Assembly: GCA_947652115.1 (NCBI GenBank)
Contig: OX393563.1
Span: 26,686,867-26,750,866, forward strand
Length of the DNA stretch: 64,000 nt
Direction of reading: 5' to 3'
From: Blastomussa wellsi
Lineage: Eukaryota > Cnidaria > Anthozoa > Scleractinia > Plerogyridae
Below are positions 38,924 to 49,077 of the stretch, piece by piece. The translations under genes and the position numbers were made by a program. Each line of letters opens with the position of its first letter. Position 1 is the stretch's first letter. Below the pieces are notes generated by a model, which saw nothing but the letters and a program-made list of their open reading frames with translations, did no database searches and was not told the origin of the DNA.

Positions 38924-39675
38924 AACTCTAGCCCCAGGTACCATGTACATTTTCCTGCCAAGAAAAAATATCCCTTTTCAAACTAAAAATTCAGCTTTTC
39001 TACCCACCCCACCGCCCCTGGGTTTGCATCATAGGTGCCCAACGTTGTACGAGCTTAAAGCCAGGTGCCAGGGCAGTATGGTGATACCTTTGTTGACGTT
39101 AAGGCAGTCAGGCAAAAACGTTTTGGCTCAAGGTTGACCTCGTTCTCAAAAATCCAGACACATGATGGCCAAGTTTGCCAGCAAATTGTACAACCTGCTG
39201 GCTGGTGCCATCCAGCTGTTGCCCTTGCCGTCTCGGAGTGCAATCGGCCACGGACAGGCCAATTCCAGTCCCATAACCTCGCATCATATGACTGGATTTA
39301 TGAGAACCGTGTCAAAGTCGCACAGGCCGGCCTCGGAATTTTCCAGCAAAAACACAGGCTTTTCCAATCAATCAATCCCAGCCAACCTGTCACCAGGTAG
39401 CATGCACACCCACCTTTCTTGTGAGTGGCAGGCTGGCACTGGTTGTTCTTAATCCAGGCCCCAGGGACCATGTAGCCGTTCCTGTCAAGAAAAAAACAGT
39501 TTTCAGACTAAAAATTCAGCTTTTCTATCCACCCCACCCCCCAGGGTTTGCATCATTTGTGCCCAACGTGGTACGCGCTGAAAGCCAGATGCCAGGGCAG
39601 TATGGTGATACCTTTGTTGACGCTACGCCCCCTGGTATTTTGGCTCAAGGTTGACCACGTTCTCAAAAATTCAAA
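38924..39675. repeat. Pair of diverged direct repeats (about 235 bp, about 517 bp apart)
   Basis: 38924-39160 and 39441-39675 align well in direct orientation. Shared words include ACTAAAAATTCAGCTTTTCT, GGGTTTGCATCAT, AGTATGGTGATACCTTTGTT and TTTTGGCTCAAGGTTGACC. The 280 bases between them are not repeated and hold no recognisable gene. Short open frames run through the region, but they are interrupted differently in the two copies. Confidence 0.75.
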
Positions 39676-41027
39676 CATATATATTTATCTAATAATGAGC
39701 TCAAATACTCGTCCGGAACTTCAGCAAAGCGCAATTCAGCCGCCATTGTGTTGGTTTCCCTACTGGTGGGCTATAACATATAGCCTGGTAGTAGCTCAAC
39801 CAATCAGAACGCAGCATTGATAATAGACCACTAGTTTGAATTTACTGATAAGAAAAAACCTGACTTTGCGGGATGCCCATATGTGCTCCCAGAGTCATCC
39901 CAAAGCATCATCCGAAATCTTCTACGGCGATGTATAAACGCGATTGTTCTAACTGTAAAATGCGTTTCGTAAATAATTTGTTGAATAATAAAACAGTGAT
40001 CGTACACAATTGTGTTAACTACGCGAATAATCGCGTCATTGTACGTGAAGTCTAACGACTAAATTGCTGCCAAAAAAATATTGTGCACAATCGTGTTCTA
40101 CTTCTGCAACATTAGTGATCACGCGCAAAAGTTTTGGTATGTGTCCACTTGAAATTGAGTCTAAGCAGCAGGTCGCTTGGCAACAAGTCGCTCCGTTTGT
40201 ACTGTTTCCAAACAAATTAGCTGCGTCACGTCGCGGGGAGAGGTCGTGGCAACAATTCGTCATAAACTTTCATTGCTGTTTGATGAAAAATCTTTGTCGC
40301 TATCGGGGCAGAATTTTTCTCTGCGATCAGTTGCAATTATGACAGATCGCGATGACCAAAAAATAACGGAGGCGAGTTCTTGCAGTGTCTTGCCTGTACC
40401 TTGACTTTTCACAGCGACTGCCTAGGCTCGTTTGGTGCGTGCGTCGATTTGCGATGCCCTGCGTTCACTTTTTGGCATTACCAAAGTTGGTCAAAGTTTT
40501 TCAGGCCTACAGATTGATACACAAGCGCCAATTGGGCGCAATCAGGCAACGCAATAAAATATATTGAAACGCTCCAACGCAGGGCACGATTACAAAAGGC
40601 GGGAACACACCCTCCTACGCGTACGCGCTAGTTTGTGAGCAATATTTTTTACTTGTCTTGGCAATACGCTTCAACGTCACCCAACAGTGTGATAAGATGC
40701 CAAGCAGTTCGCTATTGTGATTTTTACAACAACGTAATCAAAATGGCGGTGGTACCGGGTAGCGCAAGGAAAAAGTTACGAAATATTAATGTCAGTCACA
40801 GCAGTGTTTTCACTTGCAAAACGTGCAATAAAATATTCTATCATATTTTCACAAACAAGTGTCATAAAGTAGTCCCAGAAGTTATCAAAGGTTCCTTGTT
40901 GTCAATGATCCTGGCTCTCATGCATATTTTAATTGCTACGTGCAAATATTTTAAAAGTTGTGAAAATGAATTTTGGCCGGTCCAATCAACGCTTTAAGAT
41001 GTCCCTGAAGGGAAAACATTTTTTTTT
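39676..41027. other. Intergenic, no gene recognised
   Basis: Several short open frames (60-120 codons) occur, the longest at 40635-40997 on the + strand. Its translation contains two CxxC-like words but resembles no family I know and has no supporting splice context. The stretch around 39715-39835 (ACCAATCAGAACGCAGCATT) resembles interspersed coral repeats. A CCAATCA word lies at 40981, about 90 bases before the H1 TATA box. Confidence 0.5.
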
Positions 41028-41074
41028 TCAGAACATTGTGTCGTGAATAAATTGTCCACATGGGCGTAACAGAC

Positions 41075-41080
41075 TATATA
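41075..41080 (+). promoter_or_regulatory. TATA box of the histone H1 gene
   Basis: ACTATATAAG lies 83 bases upstream of the H1 start codon, which predicts transcription start near 41105 and a 5' UTR of about 50 bases. Histone genes usually have TATA promoters. Confidence 0.65.
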
Positions 41081-41157
41081 AGTTTCTATCCGCGTGCAAT
41101 TCGTTGTTACGTTTTCGTCGCTTGCTAGTAAAGTTAGATTGAAACCCATTACTGATT

Positions 41158-41898
41158 ATGGCCGAGGAAAGTGAAAAAGTTGTTGCTGCACCCTCGAAGA
41201 AGCCGAAAAACCCAAAGTACACTGTGATGGTAGAAGAAGCTGTTAAAATTCTTGATGATAAAGGTGGCTCCTCTCGACAGGCCATAATAAGGTACCTCAA
41301 GGGAAAATACCTCGTTGGCGACAACGCTATAAAGTTTCGGCTGATCAATCTTGCGTTGGTAAAGAGTGTTACTATCGGGCGCCTCGTGCATACCAAAGGA
41401 GTGGGCGCTTCGGGCTCATTCAAGCTTTCGAAGGAGGTAAAAGAAGAGACGAAGAAAGAGGAGAAAAGGAAATTAAAAGCTTTGAAAGACAAGGAAAACG
41501 TAAAACCCGAGAGTGACGGCAAAGCGCGCAAATCCAAACCGAAGAAATCGAAAAAATCTAAGAAAGAACAAGAGGAAGGCAGCGAAGAGAAGGCGAAAAA
41601 GAAAAAGAATGCGACCGCAAAGAAACCTAAAGACGGCAAGATGAAGACTTCAAAGGATTCCGGAGAGAAAAAAGCTAATTCAAAAGCGAAAAAGTCTAAA
41701 GACGAAGAGAACGGCGAAGAACGCGTGGAAGAAAAGAAGAGTAAAAAGCCCGCGGCGAAAGCCAAGACGAGTAAAAAATCTTCTCCTGGCAAGAAAGCAA
41801 CCGCCGGAAAGAGCAAAAACTCGACAAAAGTTCCGAAACCGAAGAAAACTGCTGAAGCAAAACCCAAGGCGAGAAAACAACTTGCTGAGAAAAACTAG
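41158..41898 (+). CDS. Linker histone H1
   Basis: Binds the nucleosome and linker DNA and compacts chromatin in the nucleus. The product has 246 residues and no intron. A short N-terminal tail is followed by a winged-helix globular domain at about 19-92 (PKYTVMVEEAVKILDDKGGSSRQAI... ending ASGSFKLSK) and then a lysine-rich C-terminal tail with many KK, AKK and KKSKK runs and one SPGKK motif. The start is the first ATG after the TATA box. No canonical histone 3' stem-loop is visible within about 200 bases after the stop, so the message may be polyadenylated, as in replacement-type H1 genes. A 279-codon open frame on the opposite strand is a shadow of the Lys/Glu-rich codons. The gene is alone here; no core histone genes flank it. 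Confidence 0.92.
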   Translation: MAEESEKVVAAPSKKPKNPKYTVMVEEAVKILDDKGGSSRQAIIRYLKGKYLVGDNAIKFRLINLALVKSVTIGRLVHTKGVGASGSFKLSKEVKEETKKEEKRKLKALKDKENVKPESDGKARKSKPKKSKKSKKEQEEGSEEKAKKKKNATAKKPKDGKMKTSKDSGEKKANSKAKKSKDEENGEERVEEKKSKKPAAKAKTSKKSSPGKKATAGKSKNSTKVPKPKKTAEAKPKARKQLAEKN

Positions 41899-42440
41899 AA
41901 AGTAAGATGACCGAATTATTAGAATTTGTATATGTGTTGTAAATAACAGAAAATAGTTTACTTGTAGATACCGCCCACGATCACACCAAACGTTGTTTCA
42001 TAAAACAATATATTTTGTTGTTGCTCTTTCATTTTAAATCATTCATTCTTGGACCAATTTTGAGCTTCGTCAAGTTTTTTTAACGAATATTCTGCAGATT
42101 ATATTTTGCTTTTCATTTTAACGACCGCATCACGAGAACCGTTCATTGTAAATAGCTTTGCGCCAACATATTAAAAAGGTTCAGTGAACGCAATTGTTTT
42201 CATTTTTTTTTTTTTTTCCTTAGAAAACGTATAAACTCCTGTCGAAATGCCTTTTCACTAAAGCGCAGTATAATATTCAACTTAAGACAAAATAAATTCT
42301 CTCGCGACTTGCACGCACACACCCCTCAACACCACCCGCCGAAAAAAAAATAACACTAAAAAACAAAAATACGCGCGAAATAAGCCTGGGACCAAAAGAA
42401 AGTGGAAGGGGTGAAAAAAGGGTGTGGAAGATTTCACCCA
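41899..42440. other. 3' flank of H1, no gene recognised
   Basis: AT-rich. No histone downstream stem-loop (GGCTCTTTT-AGAGCC type) and no canonical AATAAA near the stop. ATTAAA-like words occur further down (about 42170). Nothing coding is recognised. Confidence 0.5.
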
Positions 42441-42764
42441 TTCTCGTACCAATGGCCCTTTTCGTTTCTCTTAACCAGCAGGGTCTGGGCATGAAAAACG
42501 AAGGGCTCTGGAGACATGGGATTTCCAGTCCCAGATTCTAGGACTTCCGTACCTCGTGTATATAGCATTGTTGTTTCTACATGTCGTGTGGTGTAATATA
42601 GCGGCCGGCGAACATGTAGACTTCCGTTTAAGACTCGTTGTTCTCAAACAGTGCCAATAAAGAGTCAGTTTTTTTTGGAAAATCGTGTTTCCCCAGAGCC
42701 CTTCGTTTTTCGTGCCAAGGCCCTGCCGGCTAAGAGAAACAAAAAGGTGTATGGGGACGAGAAA
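42441..42764. mobile_element. Foldback MITE (family F1, copy 1)
   Basis: The two ends are inverted copies over about 70 bases. The left arm has TTTCGTTTCTCTTAACCAGC, then AACGAAGGGCTCTGG; the right arm read in reverse has TTTGTTTCTCTTAGCCGGC, then AACGAAGGGCTCTGG. The middle contains CTAGGACTTCCG and ACATGTAGA-like words shared with the second copy at 51541-52050. No coding capacity. Confidence 0.85.
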
Positions 42765-43211
42765 GGTTTCACCGCGCTTATAACGGTCATAAAGTTAATG
42801 GAAGCATAAAGAACATAGTCAAAGACCAAAAAAATAGCAAAACTTTATTCCTATCTTGATGTGAGTGAGCGGAATATCTGTCTGAGTTAATGTATTCGTT
42901 TTCTGTTTTTAGCTCGTGAATGTTTGCCTGTGGGATCAGTGCCTGCAGTCGTGAAATTAATTTTTTTACGTTGAGTTGATCCGCCGTTTTTAACCCCCCC
43001 TGAAAAAACTGGGATGTGTTAACAGTGTAACACATTTCACATATTTTGCTTGTAGCCACAGCAAGGTGACAGCTTTAAGTTAATTCGTGTCCTTTTTGCA
43101 TGCGGACTATCCTCTGAGACTGGATACCTCTCAGCTTTTGATTGTATGAATGTGTAACACAAACATAACTGCAAGGCGTCTACTTTCTAAATGTGTGCAC
43201 GATAGAATTCT
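42765..43211. other. Intergenic, no gene recognised
   Basis: A 90-codon frame on the minus strand (42787-43059) has no recognisable domain and I do not call it a gene. Confidence 0.45.
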
Positions 43212-43370
43212 TGGGTTGCAACCACGTGACAGGGCGGTCATGTTGGGGGTCAAAACAAAGAAGTATTTTCGAAAGATTTACATAAAAATATAATTTAGTT
43301 CCCAGCAGAGAGAAAGGCTATTGTTCTTGACCACCAACATGGCCGCCGTGACGTCACTTGCGTGCCAGCA
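43212..43370. mobile_element. Short foldback MITE
   Basis: The left end (CACGTGACAGGGCGGTCATG, then TTGGGGGTCAA) is the reverse complement, with few mismatches, of the right end (TTGACCACCAACATGG, then CCGTGACGTCACTTGCG). The arms are about 45 bases with an AT-rich loop. No open frame. Confidence 0.72.
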
Positions 43371-43439
43371 ATATGAATTAATCACTTACAGGGTCCTCTT
43401 TAATCTTTAATAAATATACTCCTAAAAACAGCATTACTA

Positions 43440-43625
43440 TACTAGGAGTTTTAAAAAAAAAAATAAATAAATAAATAAATAAATATGTAGATAATTATAA
43501 AATATATGTACAAAAGTCATATGAACATGCAATAAAATTAGCCTATTAAAATTCACGAATTAAAGTAATAAAATAATTACAATTAAAATAAATAAATAAA
43601 TTATTATTATTATAATAGTAATAAT
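43440..43625. repeat. AT-rich microsatellite tract and LINE tail
   Basis: (AAAT)n at 43452-43485 and mixed (TAA)/(ATT) repeats to 43625. The right part joins directly to the minus-strand LINE fragment and is probably its 3' tail. Confidence 0.7.
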
Positions 43626-43626
43626 C

Positions 43627-44190
43627 CTACATACTTGAGATTGCGACCTTAAACTCATCTAATGAATTAGGAATTAAAGCTAAAGGTAAGCTGTTCCAGG
43701 TTCTTGTGGCTCTAGGGTAAAAAGAATATTTATAAGTGTCATTTAGTGTTGCAAGTTGGCAAAATGGTGCACAATTAGGAAGCCTTGAAGCTCTTGCATT
43801 ACAAACTACTTCAGGTGGTAAAGCAATACCAACAAGCCCTGTGTAGATCTTATAAAACATAAACACTTGATTAGTCAGTCCAAGGAGTCCCACCCCAGGG
43901 CTTTGATTAATGGAGAGACATGAGTGAAACGCGAATAATCATTGTGAACAAATCTGGCTGCGCGACGTTGGACCACTTCTATCTTGTTGATGTTACACTG
44001 CGTATGTGGGTTCCATACACAACTGGCATACTCCAGTTTAGGGCGTACAAGTGTAAGATATACTGTACTCTTGACCTCCGGAGTACAACCAGATAAGATT
44101 CGCCTGAGAAGACCAAGGGTTGAATTCGCCTTGTTACAAATAATATCACGCTGATTTCCGTTTCGTAAACGGTCTGTGCCCTTTTTAACG
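43627..44190 (-). pseudogene. 5'-truncated, frameshifted LINE reverse transcriptase C-terminus
   Basis: Two overlapping minus-strand frames (about 44190-43875 and 43893-43627) together give the region downstream of the reverse transcriptase catalytic core: ANSTLGLLRRIL, VRPKLEYASCVWNP, VVQRRAARFV, then a frameshift near 43880, then FYPRATRTWNSLP. This order is typical of the C-terminus of CR1/Jockey-like non-LTR elements. The catalytic YADD part is absent. The sequence differs from the intact element at 10021-13832, so it is a different family. The first codons of the upper frame come from the neighbouring MITE. Confidence 0.85.
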
Positions 44191-44202
44191 GTCGATGCCA
44201 TA

Positions 44203-44401
44203 ATTGACCTCTTTAGCTTCGTATGTAAATTGGCCATTTCAAATCATGTGATGCTCTCCAGAGAATTTGTCCTTTGTTTATCTGCAAATTATTCATTTAT
44301 TTTCACGTGGATTTTTTTAAATTTGAAAGCAATAATTCTCAAGGGTAACATCACGTGGTCTGAAATGGGACAACAAACAAACGAAGCTAAAGAGGTCTAT
44401 T
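44203..44401. mobile_element. Foldback MITE abutting the LINE fragment
   Basis: The left end GACCTCTTTAGCTTCGT and the right end ACGAAGCTAAAGAGGTC are perfect inverted copies. Complementarity continues, with mismatches, over about 55 bases (CCATTTCA / TGAAATGG; GTGATG / CATCAC). The total is about 200 bp with an AT-rich centre. It lies directly against the broken 5' end of the LINE fragment. Confidence 0.8.
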
Positions 44402-45150
44402 GGTAACCAAGCTTTTAGGGTTCTATATCTGTCCTAGTTTAGGCCTGGCCTAGGTCGAAACTGGCTATAATTTGGAGATAGACTAATACACCTGTACACT
44501 CTTGCCAAATGCTTAATCGTTCATTTTCACACTGGTTTGATTGCGGTTAGCTTTATTTGGTGGGTGGGGCAATACTATAAGTAAAATGGACTAAGAAATC
44601 CATCTTTTATAACGAAAATTTGTGAGGATTTGGCGGATTGCCCTGGTAGTAGTTGTGAAATAGGGATGTTGGCATGTCAGAGGTTCAGGGTTCGATTCTG
44701 ATCATTAACGAACAATTTTTCTTTTTTTGTGGGTAAAAAAATTCGATGATAACCCAAAAGTGTCGACCGCAACGCCTACACGTATATACGGACCAGGAGC
44801 TCATTACGGACGTATTTCTTTATCCGTGAATTGCGGTTGCACACACGGCGATAAATGGCATTTCCCATGGTATTTTTTTTTCCACGGTGCATCACACTAC
44901 GGTTTCGGTGTTGATGACAAACGCAGCATCTTGATTGGTTCTTTTACCCTGGGCATCAAAATACATTTCTACTTACCACGTGGAAACCTAAAGAAGACCA
45001 GCATCATACCAAAATCTACTTTGACGTGACGTTGGTATATCTTTCACGACGACATTTCGAATTCTTTCCCGTAAATTCCATCATATTGGTGTAACTCCTG
45101 ACTTCCAGTGAAATTAATTGAAACAAGACGCATATCTGCGTGAACTCGGG
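44402..45150. other. Intergenic, no gene recognised
   Basis: A B-box-like GGGTTCGATTCT near 44688 with a weak A-box-like word near 44644 could be a decayed tRNA-derived SINE head. Otherwise nothing is recognised; the 100-codon + frame at 44727-45029 has no known domain. Confidence 0.4.
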
Positions 45151-45352
45151 CTTTCTTAAGAACATAATTTGGTTTTGTCAACTGGGTTGATAATGTCAAT
45201 TGGCCACAATAAAGAGATTCAAGAGCTGACGTTTCGAGCGTTAGCCCGCTCCGACGAAGGGCTAACGCTCGAAACGTCAGCTCTTGAATCTCTTTACGGT
45301 GGCCAGTTGACATTATCAACCCAGTTGATAAAACCAAATTATATTGTTATAC

Positions 45353-45397
<45 letters not shown>

Positions 45398-45412
45398 CCT
45401 TTCTTAAGAACA
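45151..45412. mobile_element. Retrozyme/Penelope-like inverted dimer with 14-bp target-site duplication
   Basis: CTTTCTTAAGAACA occurs at 45151-45164 and again at 45399-45412, flanking a 234-bp insert (45165-45398). The insert is an almost perfect inverted repeat. The right arm (45247-45398) is a full unit, reverse-oriented relative to the solo unit at 62997-63150. The left arm (45165-45247) is a shorter inverted copy. On the + strand at 45248-45281 a hammerhead-like series is seen: GCT, CCGACGA, GGGC-TAAC-GCTC, GAAA, CGTC, AGC. Two deviations from the hammerhead consensus exist: C for the conserved U in CUGANGA, and an extra A before stem II. No protein coding. Confidence 0.75.
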
Positions 45413-45846
45413 ATTTTACACCTTTTTGTTCATGTCGTTGCCGCCTCATTCCTTATGAACTGGCAAAGTTGTGACCTGATGCCCGAGTTTACTCTGTAAA
45501 ATTTGAATTTGGAATGCCAGTGTTTTTAAAACAATTCAACCCTCTCGCGTGCAAGACGCAACAATGATAATTAGTAATGGCAACAACGACAATTGCAATT
45601 AACCAGTTAGCTCGCTGCCTCGTATGAACGTAACGTCACGCATGCGTGTTAAGGACTTGACTGCGATTTGCGGTAGAACGTAAAAAATAACAAAGCCGGA
45701 ATTACAGTTAGGACATCGTTTCCTTTGGAAAACCCGAATAATTAGTGACATTATAAATTTAGACCTGGTTTTGTTTGGTTAACTTCGAAAGCAATTCTGG
45801 ACTTCGTTCAGACGAACGTTCGAACAAGTCGCAGAACATGAAAGGA

Positions 45847-45854
45847 TGACGTCA
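45847..45854 (+). promoter_or_regulatory. CRE-like palindrome upstream of the MARCH gene
   Basis: A perfect TGACGTCA, the CREB/ATF site, lies 40 bases upstream of the putative start codon at 45895. This is a common position for such sites in TATA-less promoters. Function is inferred only. Confidence 0.4.
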
Positions 45855-45894
45855 CAATCATAATAACATCCCGATACGAAAGCAAACAGGATTT

Positions 45895-48799
45895 ATGGCC
45901 GCGCGCGAACGGAGACACACGGCGTATGAAATAACTGTTGGAAAAATACTTAAAAAGATTTCTCTGGCCAGAGTGGAAAGCAGTTTAATAATGGATAAAC
46001 AGAATATGGTTTCTGCTGCAGATCAGAGAATATCGCCTGACGATACTGACCAATCAACGGTGAGTATCTCGTCGGTCTTGCTCCTTGATAAGTTTGATAT
46101 TTCAGATAAGCTTAATAGATAGGGTCAACCAGTTTTTACGTTTCGGTTACTTTCGCTTTCAAATGTTACTGCGCCTTGGTTAGTCTTAACCATATTCCTT
46201 TCTGAAAATATAGGTGCAAACGTTGTCGTAAAAATTAATGGAAAATTAATGTAAGCTAAACGTATATGTACATGTGTACGGGCGTACGGGTATATTTCGA
46301 TATATTACAAGAGGAGAGTTTGCTAATTGCACTGATGGTGTTTATGCTATTAATCAGGGATGCCTGGTGTGTTTTTCACTTATTTTGTTGGTACCAGGGT
46401 CAGGCGTAAAGTAGAATAAAGATTGTATAAAAAATTCTTGAGCTCTTATAATACCAGTCGACGACTTGAACGTATAATTTCTTTGCCGGTTAGTTTATGT
46501 GTTCCTTGCCGGAACAAGAGAATTCGGAAATAGTCCTACTTCTAGGACAAACAAATTAACAAATGCGTGAAAGAAACTGAACTGGCCGCATGCTAAATAT
46601 TTTTTATTAGCCTCGCCAGTTTTGGAGAATTTTTATTGCTTGTGTTCAATAAATAACCACTTGGCAATATAAAGTCAAAGGCGGACGACATTAGCTCTTC
46701 GTGACATTTAGCATCTTTCTCCCAGCACTTGAAGTAATTCCCCATTCCGTTTGCTGTAACTAAACTCGGATTCACGTCATTCGCTGGTGTTGTGTAGTTG
46801 CCTGGGAACGAGTATTGCGTTGTAGCCCAGAGTAACGGGTCAACTTGTGGCTGGCAAGTATGAAATAGAAGAATGTCGTGGGTACTAAAAATTGGTCTAA
46901 AACGAGACAAGTCAGCCATGCACGCCTTTGTTATTGTTTACATGCGAAGAGATCGCTAAAAGTTATTTAACTTACTTCCAGTAACAACTTACAGCAATGC
47001 AATAAGATTATGCTTCTCCATACAATTGCGATAATTTCGATGGCATCGAAAATGTCGGAGGCTGACTAGCGCTCTTTAATACTAAATTTTTGTCGAATCA
47101 CCTTTTTGGGGATTTTAGAGCGGTGAGTATCGAAAGTAATTCGCGAATTGCTTTGGCTTTGAATTACTACGCTCAGTGATTGGTTTAAAAATCTCGCGCT
47201 ACTTTTTCAACCAATCACTAGTAAAACCAAAACCAGTCGCGACTCCCGCGCGCACGTTTTCCCAGTCGCGCTTTGTGTCGGTTACGTGTAATTGCTTCGA
47301 GTTTTGATTGAATCACTGGATTGTCTCCGTCCTTTTTGATTGGCAAAAGTAATTACTTTGGTTTAGTTTTATGGCACTCAATTGAAATGCGCTCTATGGC
47401 ATCATAGGGAAACCAACTCGTTAACAAGGAAATCCGTTTTCTCTGGGGCGAGGTGCCAGGGTTGCCAAAAAGGCTAGAAATTGTTAACCAAACTTCCATA
47501 TTCGCCTATATTTGAATCCATTTTTCCCAAAGCAAAAAATCATTCAAGATTCTATTAACAAGAATCTTTTTCCTATTAAAGTTGTTGCGTTTTATTTGCG
47601 CACAGGATTTTCAGGTGGAAATCACATCGTATTCGTCGGACGATTTGTTGAACACCTGTCGCATCTGCAGGGATGAAACAGTTCGCGAATCTTTGATCAG
47701 TCCGTGTCATTGTTCTGGAACACTGGGAAAGTGCCACGTGCAGTGTCTGGAGGAGTGGCTCTCCAGAGCCAATAAGAACTCTTGTGAAATCTGCGGTCAC
47801 GTGTATGACACCAGGAGGCTTCCAAGGTCTTTTAAAGAGGTAGGTAACCATGGCAGCACCGGCAAATCGCTGAGTTCTAACAGCTATACCTTAGCAGCCA
47901 AATAGTAAAGACATAGTTCAGGAGTACACAATAAAAATAAAATTGTTAAAGGAAAAATGGGCAAAGGTAAATAGGCCCTTTTATAACAGCATTGAGGCTA
48001 ACGAAAGCTAAAAACAACTTAAAAACCTAACCAAGAATTTGGTGAAAAATATGTACTATAATAACTTTCGAGAATTCTCCCAAACCCCCGAGTGTTTAGG
48101 CGAGGATATGTAAACCCGGAAAAAAGTCCTCTATTGCTTTTATGAAACATTTGTTAAAAATAAACACGAAACGAATACATATCAACCAATGAGAGCGCAC
48201 GTAGTATCTAAGTTATTTTATAAAAATTAATCTTTATTCAAATCCAACCTGGAACCAGCATTGCGATCAGCCATTACAGGCCCATCAGTGACGTGAAAAT
48301 GTAGGCTGGTGCAAACTCATACGTCCACCCGCTCTATGACTCCCGTTGAAATCACATCTGCCCAGCGCATCTCCACCCAGAGCCAAGCGGTTCTGAGGAG
48401 GGAAATGGCACCCACCCCGCTGCATTGAACCTCTCTCTTACTTTGCAGTGGTTTACTAAAGGCCAAAGTCGTCAAGAGCGTCGCTATTTGTTGGGAGACT
48501 TGTTCTGCTTGCTTATCCTCAGTCCATTGGTGATTGTGAGCTCGTATCTTTGCGCTAAAGGAGCCTGGCACTACATGATCCTGACCGATACGTGGACTGG
48601 GGCGGGGCTGATTATTTTAAGCATGTTCTTGTGGTGTATTTATGGATTCTGGTTGGTTGTAACCATACGCTTTCATCAAAAATGCTGGTTTGACTGGAGA
48701 AATCGAAATCATGTAGTAAAACTAGTGAAAATTGATAAGTTCGATGACATAGAATTAGAGAGTCAGGGAAGCGATGCTCCAGTGGAAACCACTGTGTAA
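45895..48799 (+). CDS. MARCH2/MARCH3-like RING-CH membrane E3 ubiquitin ligase (3 exons)
   Basis: Transfers ubiquitin to membrane proteins and drives their endocytosis or lysosomal sorting; the family sits in endosomal and plasma membranes. Exons: 45895-46059 (donor G/GTGAGT), 47606-47839 (acceptor CACAG, donor GTAGGT), 48449-48799 (acceptor TTTGCAG); all phase 0, giving 249 residues, close to vertebrate MARCH2/3 (about 246-253). The RING-CH domain has C73, C76, C89, C91, H99, C102, C115 and C118, the C4HC3 order of this family. Two membrane segments lie at about 147-169 and 184-207, and a cytosolic tail follows. The QERR...GDLFCLLILSP and later RFHQKCWFDWR stretches match the MARCH2/3 subgroup. 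Exon 1 is the weakest part; a second Met at 45991 is an alternative start. Whether it is MARCH2 or MARCH3 cannot be decided, as cnidarians may predate the split. Confidence 0.93.
46593..46919 (-). CDS. Hypothetical 108-residue ORF antisense in MARCH intron 1
   Basis: An uninterrupted frame starting MADLSRFRPIF and ending RLIKNI, with evenly mixed amino acids rather than the low-complexity look of most chance frames here. It contains several Cys and Trp residues (HTCQPQVDPLLW, FKCWEKDAKC). I recognise no family, promoter or polyadenylation signal. It may be chance, an exon of an antisense gene, or a retrocopy fragment. Confidence 0.22.
   Translation of the reverse strand: MADLSRFRPIFSTHDILLFHTCQPQVDPLLWATTQYSFPGNYTTPANDVNPSLVTANGMGNYFKCWEKDAKCHEELMSSAFDFILPSGYLLNTSNKNSPKLARLIKNI
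47110..47410. repeat. Probable MITE/interspersed repeat in MARCH intron 1
   Basis: The ends carry GAGCGGTGAGTATCGAAAGTAATT and its partial inverse (AAAGTAATTACTTTGG ... AATGCGCTC), with inner words such as CCAATCACTAG and CAGTCGCG. The layout resembles common small coral repeats, but the inverted arms are imperfect and I saw no target-site duplication. Confidence 0.45.
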
Positions 48800-48911
48800 T
48801 CTGGGCTAGTGACATCCCAGTAAAAAAACAAACACCTTGCATGAACGCCATCTATGTTGCATTCGATTGAAGTAAAACCTTTACACGATTATTCACCAGC
48901 CTTGTTTTGTA

Positions 48912-48960
48912 AATAAATCGATAGAGTGTACACGGGGGTGTAGGCCAAGGACTAAATAAA
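48912..48960 (+). terminator. Polyadenylation signals of the MARCH gene
   Basis: Two AATAAA hexamers, at 48912-48917 and 48955-48960, lie 113 and 156 bases after the stop codon. Either would give a short 3' UTR. Confidence 0.55.
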
Positions 48961-49077
48961 AACGATAATAACAATTACTGAGTTGCCGAGTATTTGATGA
49001 CAAATTAGGAAGGGCCATCATGATAGGGGGCTTGTTGAAGGTGCATGAACAGCCGGTACAATGACAGGAAGGTCTTT

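Noticed and set aside
39055..39452. Overlapping + and - frames of 62-111 codons between the direct repeats
   Set aside because: No domain, and the frames are broken differently in the second repeat copy.
41028..41867. A 279-codon minus-strand ORF opposite H1
   Set aside because: It is the antisense of Lys/Glu/Ala codons, which read as Phe/Leu/Ser without stops; the + strand gene explains it fully.
44640..44705. Possible tRNA gene (GGGTTCGATTCT near 44688)
   Set aside because: Only the B-box part is convincing; no acceptor stem or anticodon arm can be paired, so at most it is a decayed SINE head.
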